Shown: positions 43,218 to 56,644, counted from the first letter of the stretch. The stretch: 64,000 bases of DNA from Symsagittifera roscoffensis (GCF_963678635.1 NC_087071.1:39881797-39945796), one strand, 5' to 3'. Numbers and translations are program-made. Notes: generated from the letters alone by a model not told the origin.

Positions 43218-43902
43218 TTGACGTCGAAATCTCCGATTCAGAGCTAAGTTATTAGTCAGCTAAAATCAATCTCGCATGAAATTCTATCAAATCATATAGT
43301 TTGCATTAAAAAGTTCAAACCAAAAATAAACAAGACTGCTCGTTTAAGTGGGAAGCCCTGAAGGTTCCGACTGCCTTTTATGGTTTATGGAGCAGTGATA
43401 ACGTTAAAAAAATTAAAAATTATGAAAGAAATTGAGAACCTTTATTTTCTAAAAACTGAAGTTTTTATGAAAATCATAGCCCCACACGCCATTTCACCTA
43501 AAAAAGATAGATTTCGCTCCTTGTAACAAATCAAATGTGGCAAAAAGACTTCTTTCAGCCAGTTTGGAACAATTTGGACGGATTAAAACTCCGCTCACGC
43601 TTCAATAGCGCAAATTATATCGCGCGTTATTTTTCCCAAATTGGCCAAAATGGCAATCTTTATAGCTCCATAACTTTACGAAAATTGATCACAGGTGATA
43701 CATGTTTTCAAAATTAAGCTCAAGGTAACAATACCGTTCAAAAACAGTTCCGTCAAAAATGGCTAGTTAAAAAATCGAAATTTGTCTGAATAAAAAAATC
43801 ATCCTGAGCACAAACATTTGCTTTTTTCGTATCGAAAGTCGGAACAAAAAGCATGACTGCTAAATCTGGGAAAGTCTTTAGATAATGTTTGTCGAATTTT
43901 TA

Positions 43903-44085
43903 TTACAACCAGAAACTCATTTTTACTTGCAGCTCTAAGTTTGCAGGATATATCATAAGAACTCGTTCGGCTTCATCTGGAGTTTTCGAGTCAAATTGCA
44001 CCGTTTTCAAACGAACCTCTTCTGATGGTTCCACGTCGATTAGGTTTGCTCCGATTAGGTAGAATTGATTCTTTTATTGATTCAC
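43903..44085 (-). CDS. Antisense exon-like frame in R1, unit 2
   Basis: The best-preserved copy. An acceptor-like AAAAG is followed on the minus strand by NQFYLIGANLIDVEPSEEVR and continues without interruption to SFWL-stop, with AATAAA overlapping the TAA. The identical arrangement is in unit 3 at 51002-51184. Confidence 0.42.
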
Positions 44086-44489
44086 CAGTTTTGTGGATTA
44101 AAAATTCACCGGTTTTGTGGATAAACAAAAGAACATTTTCAATGATGTTTTTTTGAAATAGATTAATTATCGGTTTTAAACGTCTGTTTCACGATTACAA
44201 TTTTACTTCTCTTTCTAAAACGGACATTTTCAATGATTCGTTTTACAATTAGGCAAAAAATTTAACTAAAAATGCTCGGTTGAGTTCTAAATAACCGTTC
44301 TTAATCCTTGGCGATAAGAAAAAACTGTAAGCGACTATGAAAAAAGCCTTTAAAAGTTGCATGCAGGATAAACAAAACGGATCACTTTTCAAAACTTTTT
44401 CGAATCAATCGAAACTTTCAAAAAATTTTCAATTTTTATTTGATCTCTTTTTCAATTAACCTGACAAAAGCTTTAAAATAAATTTTACT

Positions 44490-46370
44490 CCCATAATAGA
44501 ACACCCAGAAGACAAAGTACACGACGGCAAGAAATTTCAATTATCAATAACAGCTATTTTAGTGCAATACACTACGATATACACCTTGATATGAAAGTGT
44601 AATATACAATAAGTTGAATTTTTCAAGAAAAATTTTTCTCTGAATTAAAACACTCCATCATTTAAGTGAACTCGAAAGAACACAAATACCCCGATCGTTC
44701 GCTTTAGCAGTATTAAAAACACCTTACGCAGGATATCTCTTTCCAGGCAACCGATCTAATTTCATGGGTTATTGGTAGTATACATGCACTGAAAAAGTTT
44801 CACAACATTATGTTTTGGAGACAAAAGATATTAAAAACGAATACTTTTTTTCAAAAAAATTAAAACACTATAACGACGTGCCAATTTTTGGGATATAGCT
44901 TTTCAATGTGGATCTGAAAAAAACCACAACGTAGTACTGCTTAATCCAAACGAAAATAAATTATATCTTCTCACGCAAGACCCAACATTAAAGCCATCCT
45001 TTAAGAAATTTTCACCCAAGACCATACGCGCAACAGCTCGTAACCCAATCAAAATTTCACAATCAATAGTTACCTTTTCTAGATCAGACATACAACATCA
45101 CATTCGAACACAAGAATTGCAAGAAGTTCTCACTAAAAGGGATACAAAACAAAGACACTCAATTGATCAAAACTTACGAAAACTAACTGAAACAGCAGGC
45201 TTCTCTGCTACTTTTTCACAAGACTGTAGCGGATACTTTGAGGATATTGGAGACATATCTTAACGACGAAAAGTACCGTTCACAGGAAATTTCATAAAAT
45301 TTTACTCTTAGTTTTGTCAATGTTAAAAATGAACCCTTAGCTTTTCTAGGATGGCCCTACTATACATTTTAAAGATTAACTATTTAGACGCAATGTTCAA
45401 TTCTGTTCGATTTATCCTTTCACTAATAAAACCTATAACACATGTGCAACACACGCACACACAATTAATTGAGAGGAAGCTCAAAACTTACGATCATTTG
45501 ATCAAAACTTACAAAAACTAACCATCTATTCTCTACTGCACTTCACGAAAATCAATTTTCTACCATCGGATTAAATCAGACCCTCAGTCGATCCATAGCA
45601 CCACGTGCTAAACGATTTTCAGTTAAAAACTACGATCATGCTATAACCCGATATACGAAAGACACCACAAACGAAGATTACACAAATACTAACCCTCAAC
45701 TAACAGTGAAAATTTTCATTGAATCCGAACACATATTCCATCTAGATAGCGCTAACAAAAAATTTGATAAACTAATTGCTCGCGCACTAACAAACACCAA
45801 AGCATACGAATCATTTTTAAACAACTTTAATCACTTCTCACTCACATTTCTTTTTCTTCACACCTAAGCAACGAGACATTTACTGCTCACACGAAATCAT
45901 GTTAAGGACAAAACTAGCCCACACATACACATTTTATAAAGTTATACAAAAACATTACCTAATTAACTCAACAGCACGAAACCCACAACCCCGATGACTC
46001 AAAGTATACATCACTATTTTTTATAAACTTCACTGATTGTTTTTAATCAACTAACTTACACGGCATCCTCCATATTTACGATCACATTAGACAAATGTAC
46101 ATATTCTGCCGACTAACCCACACTTTCCCCATTGTTGACGCACGCCCAATCATTGTACCCATGAATGAATGTATGTTTTTATAGACTTCATTCACAATAG
46201 TAATTTAACCACAATTAATCTAATCTTATTCAAAACACAAATCATGAAATTTCACTACATACCAAAAAACTTAACATCATCAGGGCTCTTGAAGTTTTGT
46301 GGCTCTGTTTCGCTTTAAAAACGTAATCTGCATGCTTGCCCAACTTTTCGTAACATCAGACACGATCAAA
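44490..46370 (+). pseudogene. Unidentified repeat-encoded protein, unit 2 copy
   Basis: Same family as 1-2290 and 36440-38330, with multiple stops and shifts. It shares with unit 3 the lesions around 44650 (loss of a base after CTGAATT) and 45240. Readable segments include NKKFDKLIARALTNTKAYES near 45757. The middle section is missing as in unit 0. Confidence 0.55.
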
Positions 46371-47879
46371 ACTAATTTTCCCCAAGAAATTTTTCTATAT
46401 ACAGAACCCTCATAATTATGAGTACAATTGTTAAAACTAACAAACAAAACAATGCACAAAAAGATTCTACTTTTTAAAATTTCAAATTATCACTGAAACT
46501 GAATTATCTAAGAGCAATAAATTTCATAACAAAAGCGGAAAATTAATAATTCTGTAGCTGTAGCAGGATTCAAAGAATTCAAAGCAGTAAACTATTAAGA
46601 TGAAAACCACAAAGCACTAATTTTGCGGGGAACAAAATGGGACTATTAGACTACATGTCCCCAAATCCAAACGGATTGGCAATACCCCCCCCCCAGTGAA
46701 TAAAACCTCGAATTGATTGACAATGTCCTTCATAATATTCTGGCCAATCAAAACAAAGCGCCGCATGAGCTGATCAAAGAGCGTGCGAAAAACAAAGGGT
46801 TGATGGATGCTAACTTAAACACTCAATTAACAATTCAACATACCAAACAATCCGCAAGCTCTCAATTGCAAACTGACAACCAAATTCAGGTTCACTCAGA
46901 ATCTGCTCACAAACAGTCAGTCCTCTCGCAATCAGAAAACCACAAAATCAGTCAAACTGCAGAAATTTAAGTCACACAACCTCAGTAAACATAATTCAAC
47001 CAACGAAGATGAGCCGCAAACCAGAGACAAAAGGTTTCAAACGAGGTTTTATCCCGTTGGATCTCAAAACAACAGAATCACAGGCAGAAAAAGCCGACCA
47101 CACGATGGCAGGGCTCATCGGACAGAGAAGAAAGCCTAACGTTTCCTCCGAGATGGCACAAACGACCTCCAACTCAAGGTAGAAAAAAATACAAATCGCG
47201 CAAAATCACCGGATCAGAAATCTCCAAACGCTTCGACAGCATTAGATCGAGATGCAAGAGAACTACTATCGTCAAAGAAATTAGAAGAAACAAGGGCGAA
47301 ATCGAAATTCCCCGAAAAAATTTTCGGAGACCACACCACTTCGGAACGAACGACCATAACAAACAAACAAAACGAGATCAGCCTAAAAACAACACGAACA
47401 ATCCGAATGGAAGCGCCAACAACAACAATAGCTACATAAAGCATGTCCGATAGGAGAGAAAAGGAGGACACAAGAGAACGAGACCCCCTCACATGCATAC
47501 GGGAAAAGAACCACCAACAATGCAACAATCTCACAGTTAGAAGCCAGTTATTTCATGATCACGGAGGATTTAGTCGCGACTATAGAGAAGGCACGAACAC
47601 ATCAGAATCCGAGAAGGACACAGCCCTTTTCCGACAAACGTTACAACGGGTCTTGGGCGTACGATTCATTTTTGCTGCCGCGAACAAGGATCGGAATCTA
47701 CGCCCTCTGATAAATTTTGTTTGAAAGAGAGACTGGGATGCCATAAAACCAATTTATGGAAAATACTGGCACAATATAAGAAACAGACTAAACGTCAGGG
47801 AGGACTGTTTATTTATCGATGAGAGGTTTCTAGGATCCTTATTCCTACACAGTTGCGGCATACAGTGCTAGACAGTCTC

Positions 47880-48310
47880 CATCTGACTCATCCAGATTTT
47901 GTGTCAACATGTCTGGTTTCCACATGTCCATCGATCCATTGAGCAAATGGCACAAAATTGCAAACACTGCACTGAGCACGGTAAAAATTTAAAACCCATT
48001 TTAGGAAAAAAAAACCTTCATTCCCAATAGAACTAGTGGTCGAACCTAACGAGGATGTTCAATCAGATTTCCCAGGGCCTCTTCCGAACAAATTAAACAG
48101 GGAAGCGTACATTTTGTTTGCAATAGATAAATGGTCAAATTTCCCTACTGCAAAAAATGTTACGAACACAACAGCGGATGTTGCCTTTAAGTTTATGCAA
48201 AGATACATTTCTAACAACAGTATACCTCGAAGATTATGGTGCGACCAAACGCAAAAACTTCGAGCTAAAAAACTTTAAACTAAATTGCAGTACCGACAAT
48301 AAAAAATCAC
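47880..48310 (+). pseudogene. Gypsy integrase zinc and core fragment, unit 3
   Basis: As in unit 2, with slightly different breaks. The stretch with both first Asp residues is open from about 48036 to 48278. An extra A in the AAAAAA run near 48270 shifts the frame before the Glu region. Confidence 0.7.
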
Positions 48311-49668
48311 TTTTTGCCTCGCTAGACGATCATTAACAATATGGGTAATTGAGAGAATGATACACTCATTGGAAAGCAGGTTAGTGGTAATGAAAAATGA
48401 TCAACCAAACACACCGTACAAACTCGCTTCCGATGTGTCGAAATTTTAAAGACATTGAGAGTCACACCATATGGCGTCACAAAAATTTCAACGTTTGAGG
48501 CACACATGCGCCGGAAACCGAACACTCCTCTTTCAAATGTAGCAACTAGTAGTTCACCTAAAAACTTAAACTGGAAAAGCGCAAAACATGCATCTTTAGG
48601 TATAAAAAACTTTGCAAAGCTGTCATTACCCGTAGAAATAATGCAAGAATTGGCGGTAGAAGACAAATTGTCCATCAAGAGATAAAAAATCAAAATAAAA
48701 CCACAATTGCCAAAGAATTTTCAAAAGGACATTTCTATGCCACAACAAAAAACAGGTGCAAACTCTAAAGTTATAAAAATAGCCAAGGATAAGCTAAATG
48801 TAAGAAAAAAACGGGTACAAATCAACACTCGAAAAAAAACAGGAAAAAAAAGCGTATAACCAAGTGGCAAGAAAAAAAAAACAAGACTAGCAACGAAGGT
48901 AAAAGATCCAAAAACATTCGAACAAAAATGTAATTCTATAGACGGAAAAATTCTATCATATACTCCCCACACTGCATGGGTACAAACATTCGGAAAGCAA
49001 GCAAAACTATATTAAAAAATAGCGGAGCTGTCTCCAGCCCTCTAAAAACGGTCCCTGCAGACCCTCTCCGCTCCGTGGTTACGTCGCGTATAAATCCGCT
49101 CGGAGATCAGGACCTTGTCTAGGTTTTTGAACATCGAGAACCCTACTGCTCCTCAACACCCAATATTCAAGGAGGACGACGATAGAGGCCTACCAGTGAA
49201 ACTAACTCGCCAAGAAAAGACGACCAACCAGGCACATCAGAATAGTCCGACGAAAATGAAAGGCCAGACTGACAGGGAAACAAACAGGCGGGCGCCAGAC
49301 ACACAAATTACAGACAACACGTAGAATGATTCTGCAAACGGATGACAAAATCGAAAAGTCGATAAATAGCAACACTCGGGAGAAACCAGCATCCAGTATT
49401 TCTGACAACGACAATCAATTAGCAACAACATTGGAAGATATCCCGCCATCGCCTAAGAGGCAAAACCAAAATCGCAGCAGTACCACAACAAAACTCAACA
49501 AGAAAATGCCAGTCGGTGCTGTCAACTGCATTCCTGAATTCTGTCCCGATAAATGCAATATGTGACAATGACGACAAAGAACAGAAACCATTTCGGTTCG
49601 AAATTGATTTGCCGCCAGATAAACCAAAAACGAAAGATTAGCCGAACCTAAAATCGCTCATACAAGAG

Positions 49669-50040
49669 ATGGGATTCACAGAAAAAACGTCACAATATCA
49701 AGTCTGTGTTAAGTTCATCAAAACTATTAGTCCAAAAAACATTAGGAATCAAACAGATGTGGTGGTTTTGAAATCACCAACAGATGACCAAACAATCAAT
49801 AACATCAGCGATATTCTAATTGTAAAAGACACAGACACGCAAAAGGAAGATGAAACTGAAAAGAAAGACGAAAAAGTGCAGGAACACGAAGAACATAAAA
49901 ACCTTGGGAGGATGCCAACAGAGATGGAACACAACCAGGGTTGTGAAGAAAAATCAGAAGTCCCACGTGGACTAAGAAACTCAAAACCCAAAACAGCCCA
50001 CGGGGACTATAAAAATCAAACACTCAAAACAGTAGCTTAA
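49669..50040 (+). CDS. Gypsy pol-tail open frame, unit 3
   Basis: 123 codons, with two amino-acid differences noticed from 42570-42941 (SPTDD for SPTED, NQGC for NQSC). Same position before the LTR. Confidence 0.45.
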   Translation: MGFTEKTSQYQVCVKFIKTISPKNIRNQTDVVVLKSPTDDQTINNISDILIVKDTDTQKEDETEKKDEKVQEHEEHKNLGRMPTEMEHNQGCEEKSEVPRGLRNSKPKTAHGDYKNQTLKTVA

Positions 50041-50063
50041 AAAAACTTCTTGTTGAGGGGGAA

Positions 50064-50316
50064 TATCATCCGGCCTGGATCGATAAACCCAGTCTATATA
50101 CTTGTTTTTTACATTATTCAAACTTTATGTTAAGCTCACTCAATTGGCCGGTCGGTTGAACTTGGTAGGCACAAATCATGAATGGTGTCGAACGATTGTT
50201 CAGTCGAAAAAATTTTTTGTCTATCAACCAGTTGTTAACACCGCTCCGGTTTAGACTCTTTGTTTATCGATACATTCGGATTCGAAACTTAGATATTCAT
50301 ACTCAGATGTTTAACA
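50064..50316 (+). repeat. Gypsy LTR, unit 3
   Basis: Near-identical copy of the unit 2 LTR, 7099 bases away, again followed by TTGAC. Confidence 0.85.
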
Positions 50317-51001
50317 TTGACGTCGAAATCTCCGATTCAGAGCTAAGTTATTAGTCAGCTAAAATCAATCTCGCATGAAATTCTATCAAATCATATAGTT
50401 TGCATTAAAAAGTTCAAACCAAAAATAAACAAGACTGCTCGTTTAAGTGGGAAGCCCTGAAGGTTCCGACTGCCTTTTATGGTTTATGGAGCAGTGATAA
50501 CGTTAAAAAAATTAAAAATTATGAAAGAAATTGAGAACCTTTATTTTCTAAAAACTGAAGTTTTTATGAAAATCATAGCCCCACACGCCATTTCACCTAA
50601 AAAAGATAGATTTCGCTCCTTGTAACAAATCAAATGTGGCAAAAAGACTTCTTTCAGCCAGTTTGGAACAATTTGGACGGATTAAAACTCCGCTCACGCT
50701 TCAATAGCGCAAATTATATCGCGCGTTATTTTTCCCAAATTGGCCAAAATGGCAATCTTTATAGCTCCATAACTTTACGAAAATTGATCACAGGTGATAC
50801 ATGTTTTCAAAATTAAGCTCAAGGTAACAATACCGTTCAAAAACAGTTCCGTCAAAAATGGCTAGTTAACAAATCGAAATTTGTCTGAATAAAAAAATCA
50901 TCCTGAGCACAAACATTTGCTTTTTTCGTATCGAAAGTCGGAACAAAAAGCATGACTGCTAAATCTGGGAAAGTCTTTAGATAATGTTTGTCGAATTTTT
51001 A

Positions 51002-51184
51002 TTACAACCAGAAACTCATTTTTACTTGCAGCTCTAAGTTTGCAGGATATATCATAAGAACTCGTTCGGCTTCATCTGGAGTTTTCGAGTCAAATTGCAC
51101 CGTTTTCAAACGAACCTCTTCTGATGGTTCCACGTCGATTAGGTTGGCTCCGATTAGGTAGAATTGATTCTTTTATTGATTCAC
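51002..51184 (-). CDS. Antisense exon-like frame in R1, unit 3
   Basis: Same frame, stop and overlapping AATAAA as in unit 2. One visible base difference (GGTTGGCTCC for GGTTTGCTCC on the plus strand) changes one residue and does not break the frame. Confidence 0.4.
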
Positions 51185-51589
51185 CAGTTTTGTGGATTAA
51201 AAATTCACCGGTTTTGTGGATAAACAAAAGAACATTTTCAATGATGTTTTTTTTGAAATAGATTAATTATCGGTTTTAAACTTCTGTTTCACGATTACAA
51301 TTTTACTTCTCTTTCTAAAACGGACATTTTCAATGATTCGTTTTACAATTAGGCAAAAAATTTAACCAAAAATGCTCGGTTGAGTTCTAAATAACCGTTC
51401 TTAATCCTTGGCGATGAAAAAAAACTGTAAGCGACTATGAAAAAAGCCTTTAAAAGTTGCATGCAGGATAAACAAAACGGATCACTTTTCAAAACTTTTT
51501 CGAATCAATCGAAACTTTCAAAAAATTTTCAATTTTTATTTGATCTCTTTTTCAATTAACCTGACAACAGCTTTAAAATAAATTTTACT

Positions 51590-53460
51590 CCCATAATAGA
51601 ACACCCAGAAGACAAAGTACACGACGACAAGAAATTTCAATTATCAATAACAGCTATTTTAGTGCAATACACTACGATATACACCTTGATATGAAAGTGT
51701 AATATACAATAAGTTGAATTTTTCAAGAAAAGTTTTTCTCTGAATTAAAACACTCCATCATTTAAGTGAACTCGAAAGAACACAAATACCCCGATCGTTC
51801 GCTTTAGCAGTATTAAAAACACCTTACGCAGGATATCTCTTTCCAGGCAACCGATCTAATTTCATGGGTTATTGGTAGTATACATGCACTGAAAAAGTTT
51901 CACAACATTATGTTTTGGAGACAAAAGATATTAAAAACGAATACTTTTTTCAAAAAAATTAAAACACTATAACGACGCGCCAATTTTTGGGATATAGCTT
52001 TTCAATGTGGATCTGAAAAAAACCACAACGTAGTACTGCTTAATCCAAACGAAAATAAATTATATCTTCTCACGCAAGACCCAACATTAAAGCCATCCTT
52101 TAAGAAATTTTCACCCAAGACCATACGCGCAACAGCTCGTAACCCAATCAAAATTTCACAATCAATAGTTACCTTTTCTAGATCAGACATACAACATCAC
52201 ATTCGAACACAAGAATTGCAAGAAGTTCTCACTAAAAGGGATACAAAACAAAGACACTCAATTGATCAAAACTTACGAAAACTAACTGAAACAGCAGGCT
52301 TCTCTGCTAATTTTTCACAAGACTGTAGCGGATACTTTGAGGATATTGGAGACATATCTTAACGACGAAAAGTACCGTTCACAGGAAATTTCATAAAATT
52401 TTACTCTTAGTTTTGTCAATGTTAAAAATGAACCCTTAGCTTTTCTAGGATGGCCCTACTATACATTTTAAAGATTAACTATTTAGACGCAATGTTCAAG
52501 TCTGTTCGATTTATCCTTTCACTAATAAAACCTATAACACATGTGCAACACACGCACACACAATTAATTGAGAGGAAGCTCAAAACTTACGATCATTTGA
52601 TCAAAACTTACAAAAACTAACCATCTATTCTCTACTGCACTTCACGAAAATCAATTTTCTACCATCGGATTAAATCAGACCCTCAGTCGATCCATAGCAC
52701 CACGTGCTAAACGATTTTCAGTTAAAAACTACGATCATGCTATAACCCGATATACGGAAGACACCACAAAGAAGATTACACAAATACTAACCCTCAACTA
52801 ACAGTGAAAATTTTCATTGAATCCGAACACATATTCCATCTAGATAGCGCTAACAAAAAATTTGATAAACTAATTGCTCGCGCACTAACAAACACCAAAG
52901 CATACGAATCATTTTTAAACAACTTTAATCACTTCTCACTCACATTTCTTTTTCTTCACACCTAAGCAACGAGACATTTACTGCTCACACGAAATCATGT
53001 TAAGGACAAAACTAGCCCACACATACACATTTTATAAAGTTATACAAAAACATTACCTAATTAACTCAACAGCACGAAACCCACAACACCGATGACTCAA
53101 AGTATACATCACTATTTTTTATAAACTTCACTGATTGTTTTTAATCAACTAACTTACACGGCATCCTCCATATTTACGATCACATTAGACAAATGTACAT
53201 ATTCTGCCGACTAACCCACACTTTCCCCATTGTTGACGCACGCCCAATCATTGTACCCATGAATGAATGTATGTTTTTATAGACTTCATTCACAATAGTA
53301 ATTTAACCACAATTAATCTAATCTTATTCAAAACACAAATCATGAAATTTCACTACATACCAAAAAACTTAACATCATCAGGGCTCTTGAAGTTTTGTGG
53401 CTCTGTTTCGCTTTAAAAACGTAATCTGCATGCTTGCCCAACTTTTCGTAACATCAGACA
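51590..53460 (+). pseudogene. Unidentified repeat-encoded protein, unit 3 copy
   Basis: Close copy of 44490-46370 with the same lesions. It differs by single bases, including an additional one-base loss near 52768 (CACAAAGAAG for CACAAACGAAG). Confidence 0.55.
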
Positions 53461-54937
53461 CGATCAAAACTAATTTTCCCCAAGAAATTTTTCTATATAC
53501 AGAACCCTCATAATTATGAGTACAATTGTTAAAACTAACAAACAAAACAATGCACAAAAAGATTCTACTTTTTAAAATTTCAAATTATCACTGAAACTGA
53601 ATTATCTAAGAGCAATAAATTTCATAACAAAAGCGGAAAATTAATAATTCTGTAGCTGTAGCAGGATTCAAAGAATTCAAAGCAGTAAATTATTAAGATG
53701 AAAACCACAAAGCACTAATTTTGCGGGGAACAAAATGGGACTATTAGACTACATGTCCCCAAATTCAAACGGATTGGCAATACCCCCCCAGTGAATAAAA
53801 CCTCGAATTGATTGACAATGTCCTTCATAATATTCTGGCCAATCAAAACAAAGCGCCGCATGAGCTGATCAAAGAGCGCGCGAAAAACAAAGGGTTGATG
53901 GATGCTAACTTAAACACTCAATTAACAATTCAACATACCAAACAATCCGCAAGCTCTCAATTGCAAACTGACAACCAAATTCAGGTTCACTCAGAATCTG
54001 CTCACAAACAGTCAGTCCTCTCGCAATCAGAAAACCACAAAATCAGTCAAACTGCAGAAATTTAAGTCACACAACCTCAGTAAACATAATTCAACCAACG
54101 AAGATGAGCCGCAAACCAGAGACAAAAGGTTTCAAACGAGGTTTTATCCCGTTGGATCTCAAAACAACAGAATCACAGGCAGAAAAAGCCGATCACACGA
54201 TGGCAGGGCTCATCGGACAGAGAAGAAAGCCTAACGTTTCCGAGATGGCACAAACGACCTCCAACTCAAGGTAGAAAAAAAATACAAATCGCGCAAAATC
54301 ACCGGATCAGAAATCTCCAAACGCTTCGACAGCATTAGATCGAGATGCAAGAGAACTACTATCGTCAAAGAAATTAGAAGAAACAAGGGCGAAATCGAAA
54401 TTCCCCGAAAAAATTTTCGGAGACCACACCACTTCGGAACGAACGACCATAACAAACAAACAAAACGAGATCAGCCTAAAAACAACACGAACAATCCGAA
54501 TGGAAGCGCCAACAACAACAATAGCTACATAAAGCATGTCCGATAGGAGAGAAAAGGAGGACACAAGAGAACGAGACCCCCTCACATGCATACGGGAAAA
54601 GAACCACCAACAATGCAACAATCTCACAGTTAGAAGCCAGTCATTTCATGATCACGGAGGATTTAGTCGCGACTATAGAGAAGGCACGAACACATCAGAA
54701 TCCGAGAAGGACACAGCCCTTTTCCGACAAACGTTACAACGGGTCTTGGGCGTACGATTCATTTTTGCTGCCGCGAACAAGGATCGGAATCTACGCCCTC
54801 TGATAAACTTTGTTTGAAAGAGAGACTGGGATGCCATAAAACCAATTTGTGGAAAATATGGGCACAATATAAGAAACAGACTACGCGTCAAGGAGGACTG
54901 TTTACTTATCGATGAGAGGATCCTTATCCCTACACAG

Positions 54938-55543
54938 TTGCGGCATACAGTGCTAGACAGTTTCCATCTGACTCATCCAGGATTAGTGTCAACAGTCTGG
55001 TTTCCACATGTCCATCGATCCATTGAGCAAATGGCACAAAATTGCAAACACTGCACTGAGCACGGTAAAAATTTAAAACCCATTTTAGGAAAAAAACCTT
55101 CATTCCCAATAGAAGAACCAGTGCTCGAACAAAACGAAGATGTTCAATCAGATTTCCCAAGGCCTCTTCCGGACAAACTAAACAGGGAAGCGTAGATTTT
55201 GGTTGCAATAGATAAATGGTCAAATTTCCCTACTGCAAAAAATGTTACGAACACAACAGCGGATGTTGCCTTTAAGTTTATGCAAAGACACATTTCTAAC
55301 AACGGGTTACCTCGAAGATTAAGGTGCGACCAAATGCAAAAACTTAGAGCTAAAAAACTTTCAACTCAATTGCAGTACCGACAATATAAAATCACTTTTT
55401 GCCTCGCTAGACGATCATTAACATTATGGGTAGTTGAGAGAATGATACAATCATTAGAAAGTAGGTTAGTGGTAATGAAAAATGATCAACCAAACTTACC
55501 GTACAAACTCGCTTCCGATGTGCCGAAATTTTTAAGACATTGA
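54938..55543 (+). pseudogene. Gypsy integrase, most complete copy (unit 4)
   Basis: One frame with a single TAG at 55193-55195. It shows the zinc region (DSFHLTHPGLVST, HVHRSIEQMAQNCKHC), the first Asp in DVQSDFPRPLP, the second in RRLRCDQMQ, and a Glu in WVVERMIQSLESRL exactly 35 residues after the second Asp, the classic D,D(35)E spacing. The intervening residues differ in frame from the related copies, so compensating shifts are likely. Confidence 0.75.
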
Positions 55544-56392
55544 GAGTCACACCACATGGCGTCACAAAAATTTCAACGTTTGAGGCTCACATGCGCCGGA
55601 AACCGAACACTCCTCTTTCAAATGTAGCAACTAGTAGTTCACCTAATAACTTAAACTGGGAAAACGCAAAACATGCATGTTTAGGTATAAAATACTTTAC
55701 AAAGCTGTTATTACCCGTAGAAATAATGCAAGAATTGGCAGTCGGAAGACAAAGTGTCCATCAAGAGATAAAAAATCAAAATAAAACCACAATTGCCAAA
55801 GAATTTTCAAAAGGACATTTCTACGCCACAACAAAAAACAGGTGCAAACTCTAAAGTTACAAAAACAGCCAAGGATAAGCTAAATGTAAGAAAAAAACGG
55901 GTACCAATCAACACTCGAAAAAAAAAGGAAAAAAAAGCGTCTAGCCAGGTGGCAAGAAAAAGAACGAGACTAGCAACGAAGGTAAAAGATCAAAAAATTT
56001 TTCGAACAAAAATGTAAATCTATAGACGGAAAAATTCTATCATATACTCCCCACACTGCAAACGGATGACAAAATCGAAAATTCGATAAATAGCAGCACT
56101 CGGGAGAAACCAACATCCAGTAATTCTGACAACGACAATCAATTGTCAACATCCTTGGAAGATATCCCGCCATCGCCTAAGAGGCAAAACCAAAATCGCA
56201 GCAGTACCACAACGAAACTCAACAAGAAATTGCCAGTCGGCGCTGTCAATTGCATTCGGGAATCCTGTCCCGATAAATGCAATATGTGACAAGGATGACA
56301 TTGAACAGAAACCAGTTCGGTTCAAAATTGATTCGCCGCCAGATAAACCAAAAACGAAAGATTAGCCGAACCTAAAATCGCACATACAAGAG

Positions 56393-56644
56393 ATGGGATT
56401 CACAGAAAAAACATCACAATATCAAGTCTGTGTTAAATTCATCGAAACCATTAGTCCGAAAAACATTAGGAATCAAACAGATGCGGTGGACTTGAAATCA
56501 CCAACAGAGGACCAAACAATCAATAACAACAGCGATATTCTATTTGTAGAAGACACAGACACGAGGAAGGAAGGTGAGACTGAAAAGAAAGACGAAAAAT
56601 GCAGGAATACGAAGAACATAAAAACCTTGGGAGGATGCCAATAG
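56393..56644 (+). pseudogene. Gypsy pol-tail frame, unit 4 (shifted)
   Basis: Homologous to 42570-42941, but a base loss near 56600 shifts the frame after the DETEKKDEK-like segment and the product ends early. Confidence 0.5.

Larger units (their letters stand above)
39600..46605 (+). repeat. Array unit 2 (7006 bp)
   Basis: Contains RNase H part, integrase with zinc region and core (40770-41440), pol tail, LTR (42965-43217), R1 (43218-44450), antisense exon-like frame (43903-44085) and protein block (44490-46370). From about 40820 rightward it is nearly identical to unit 3 at an offset of 7093-7099. Confidence 0.85.
46606..53703 (+). repeat. Array unit 3 (7098 bp)
   Basis: Same order as unit 2: integrase 47880-48540, pol tail to 50040, LTR 50064-50316, R1 50317-51560, antisense frame 51002-51184, protein block 51590-53460. 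Differences from unit 2 over several kb are only occasional single bases, about 99% identity by eye. Confidence 0.85.

Noticed and set aside
49202-49449. Overlapping minus-strand frames opposite the pol tail (also near 42103-42353)
   Set aside because: Shadows of the plus-strand pol-tail reading; their conservation between units 2 and 3 reflects recent duplication only.
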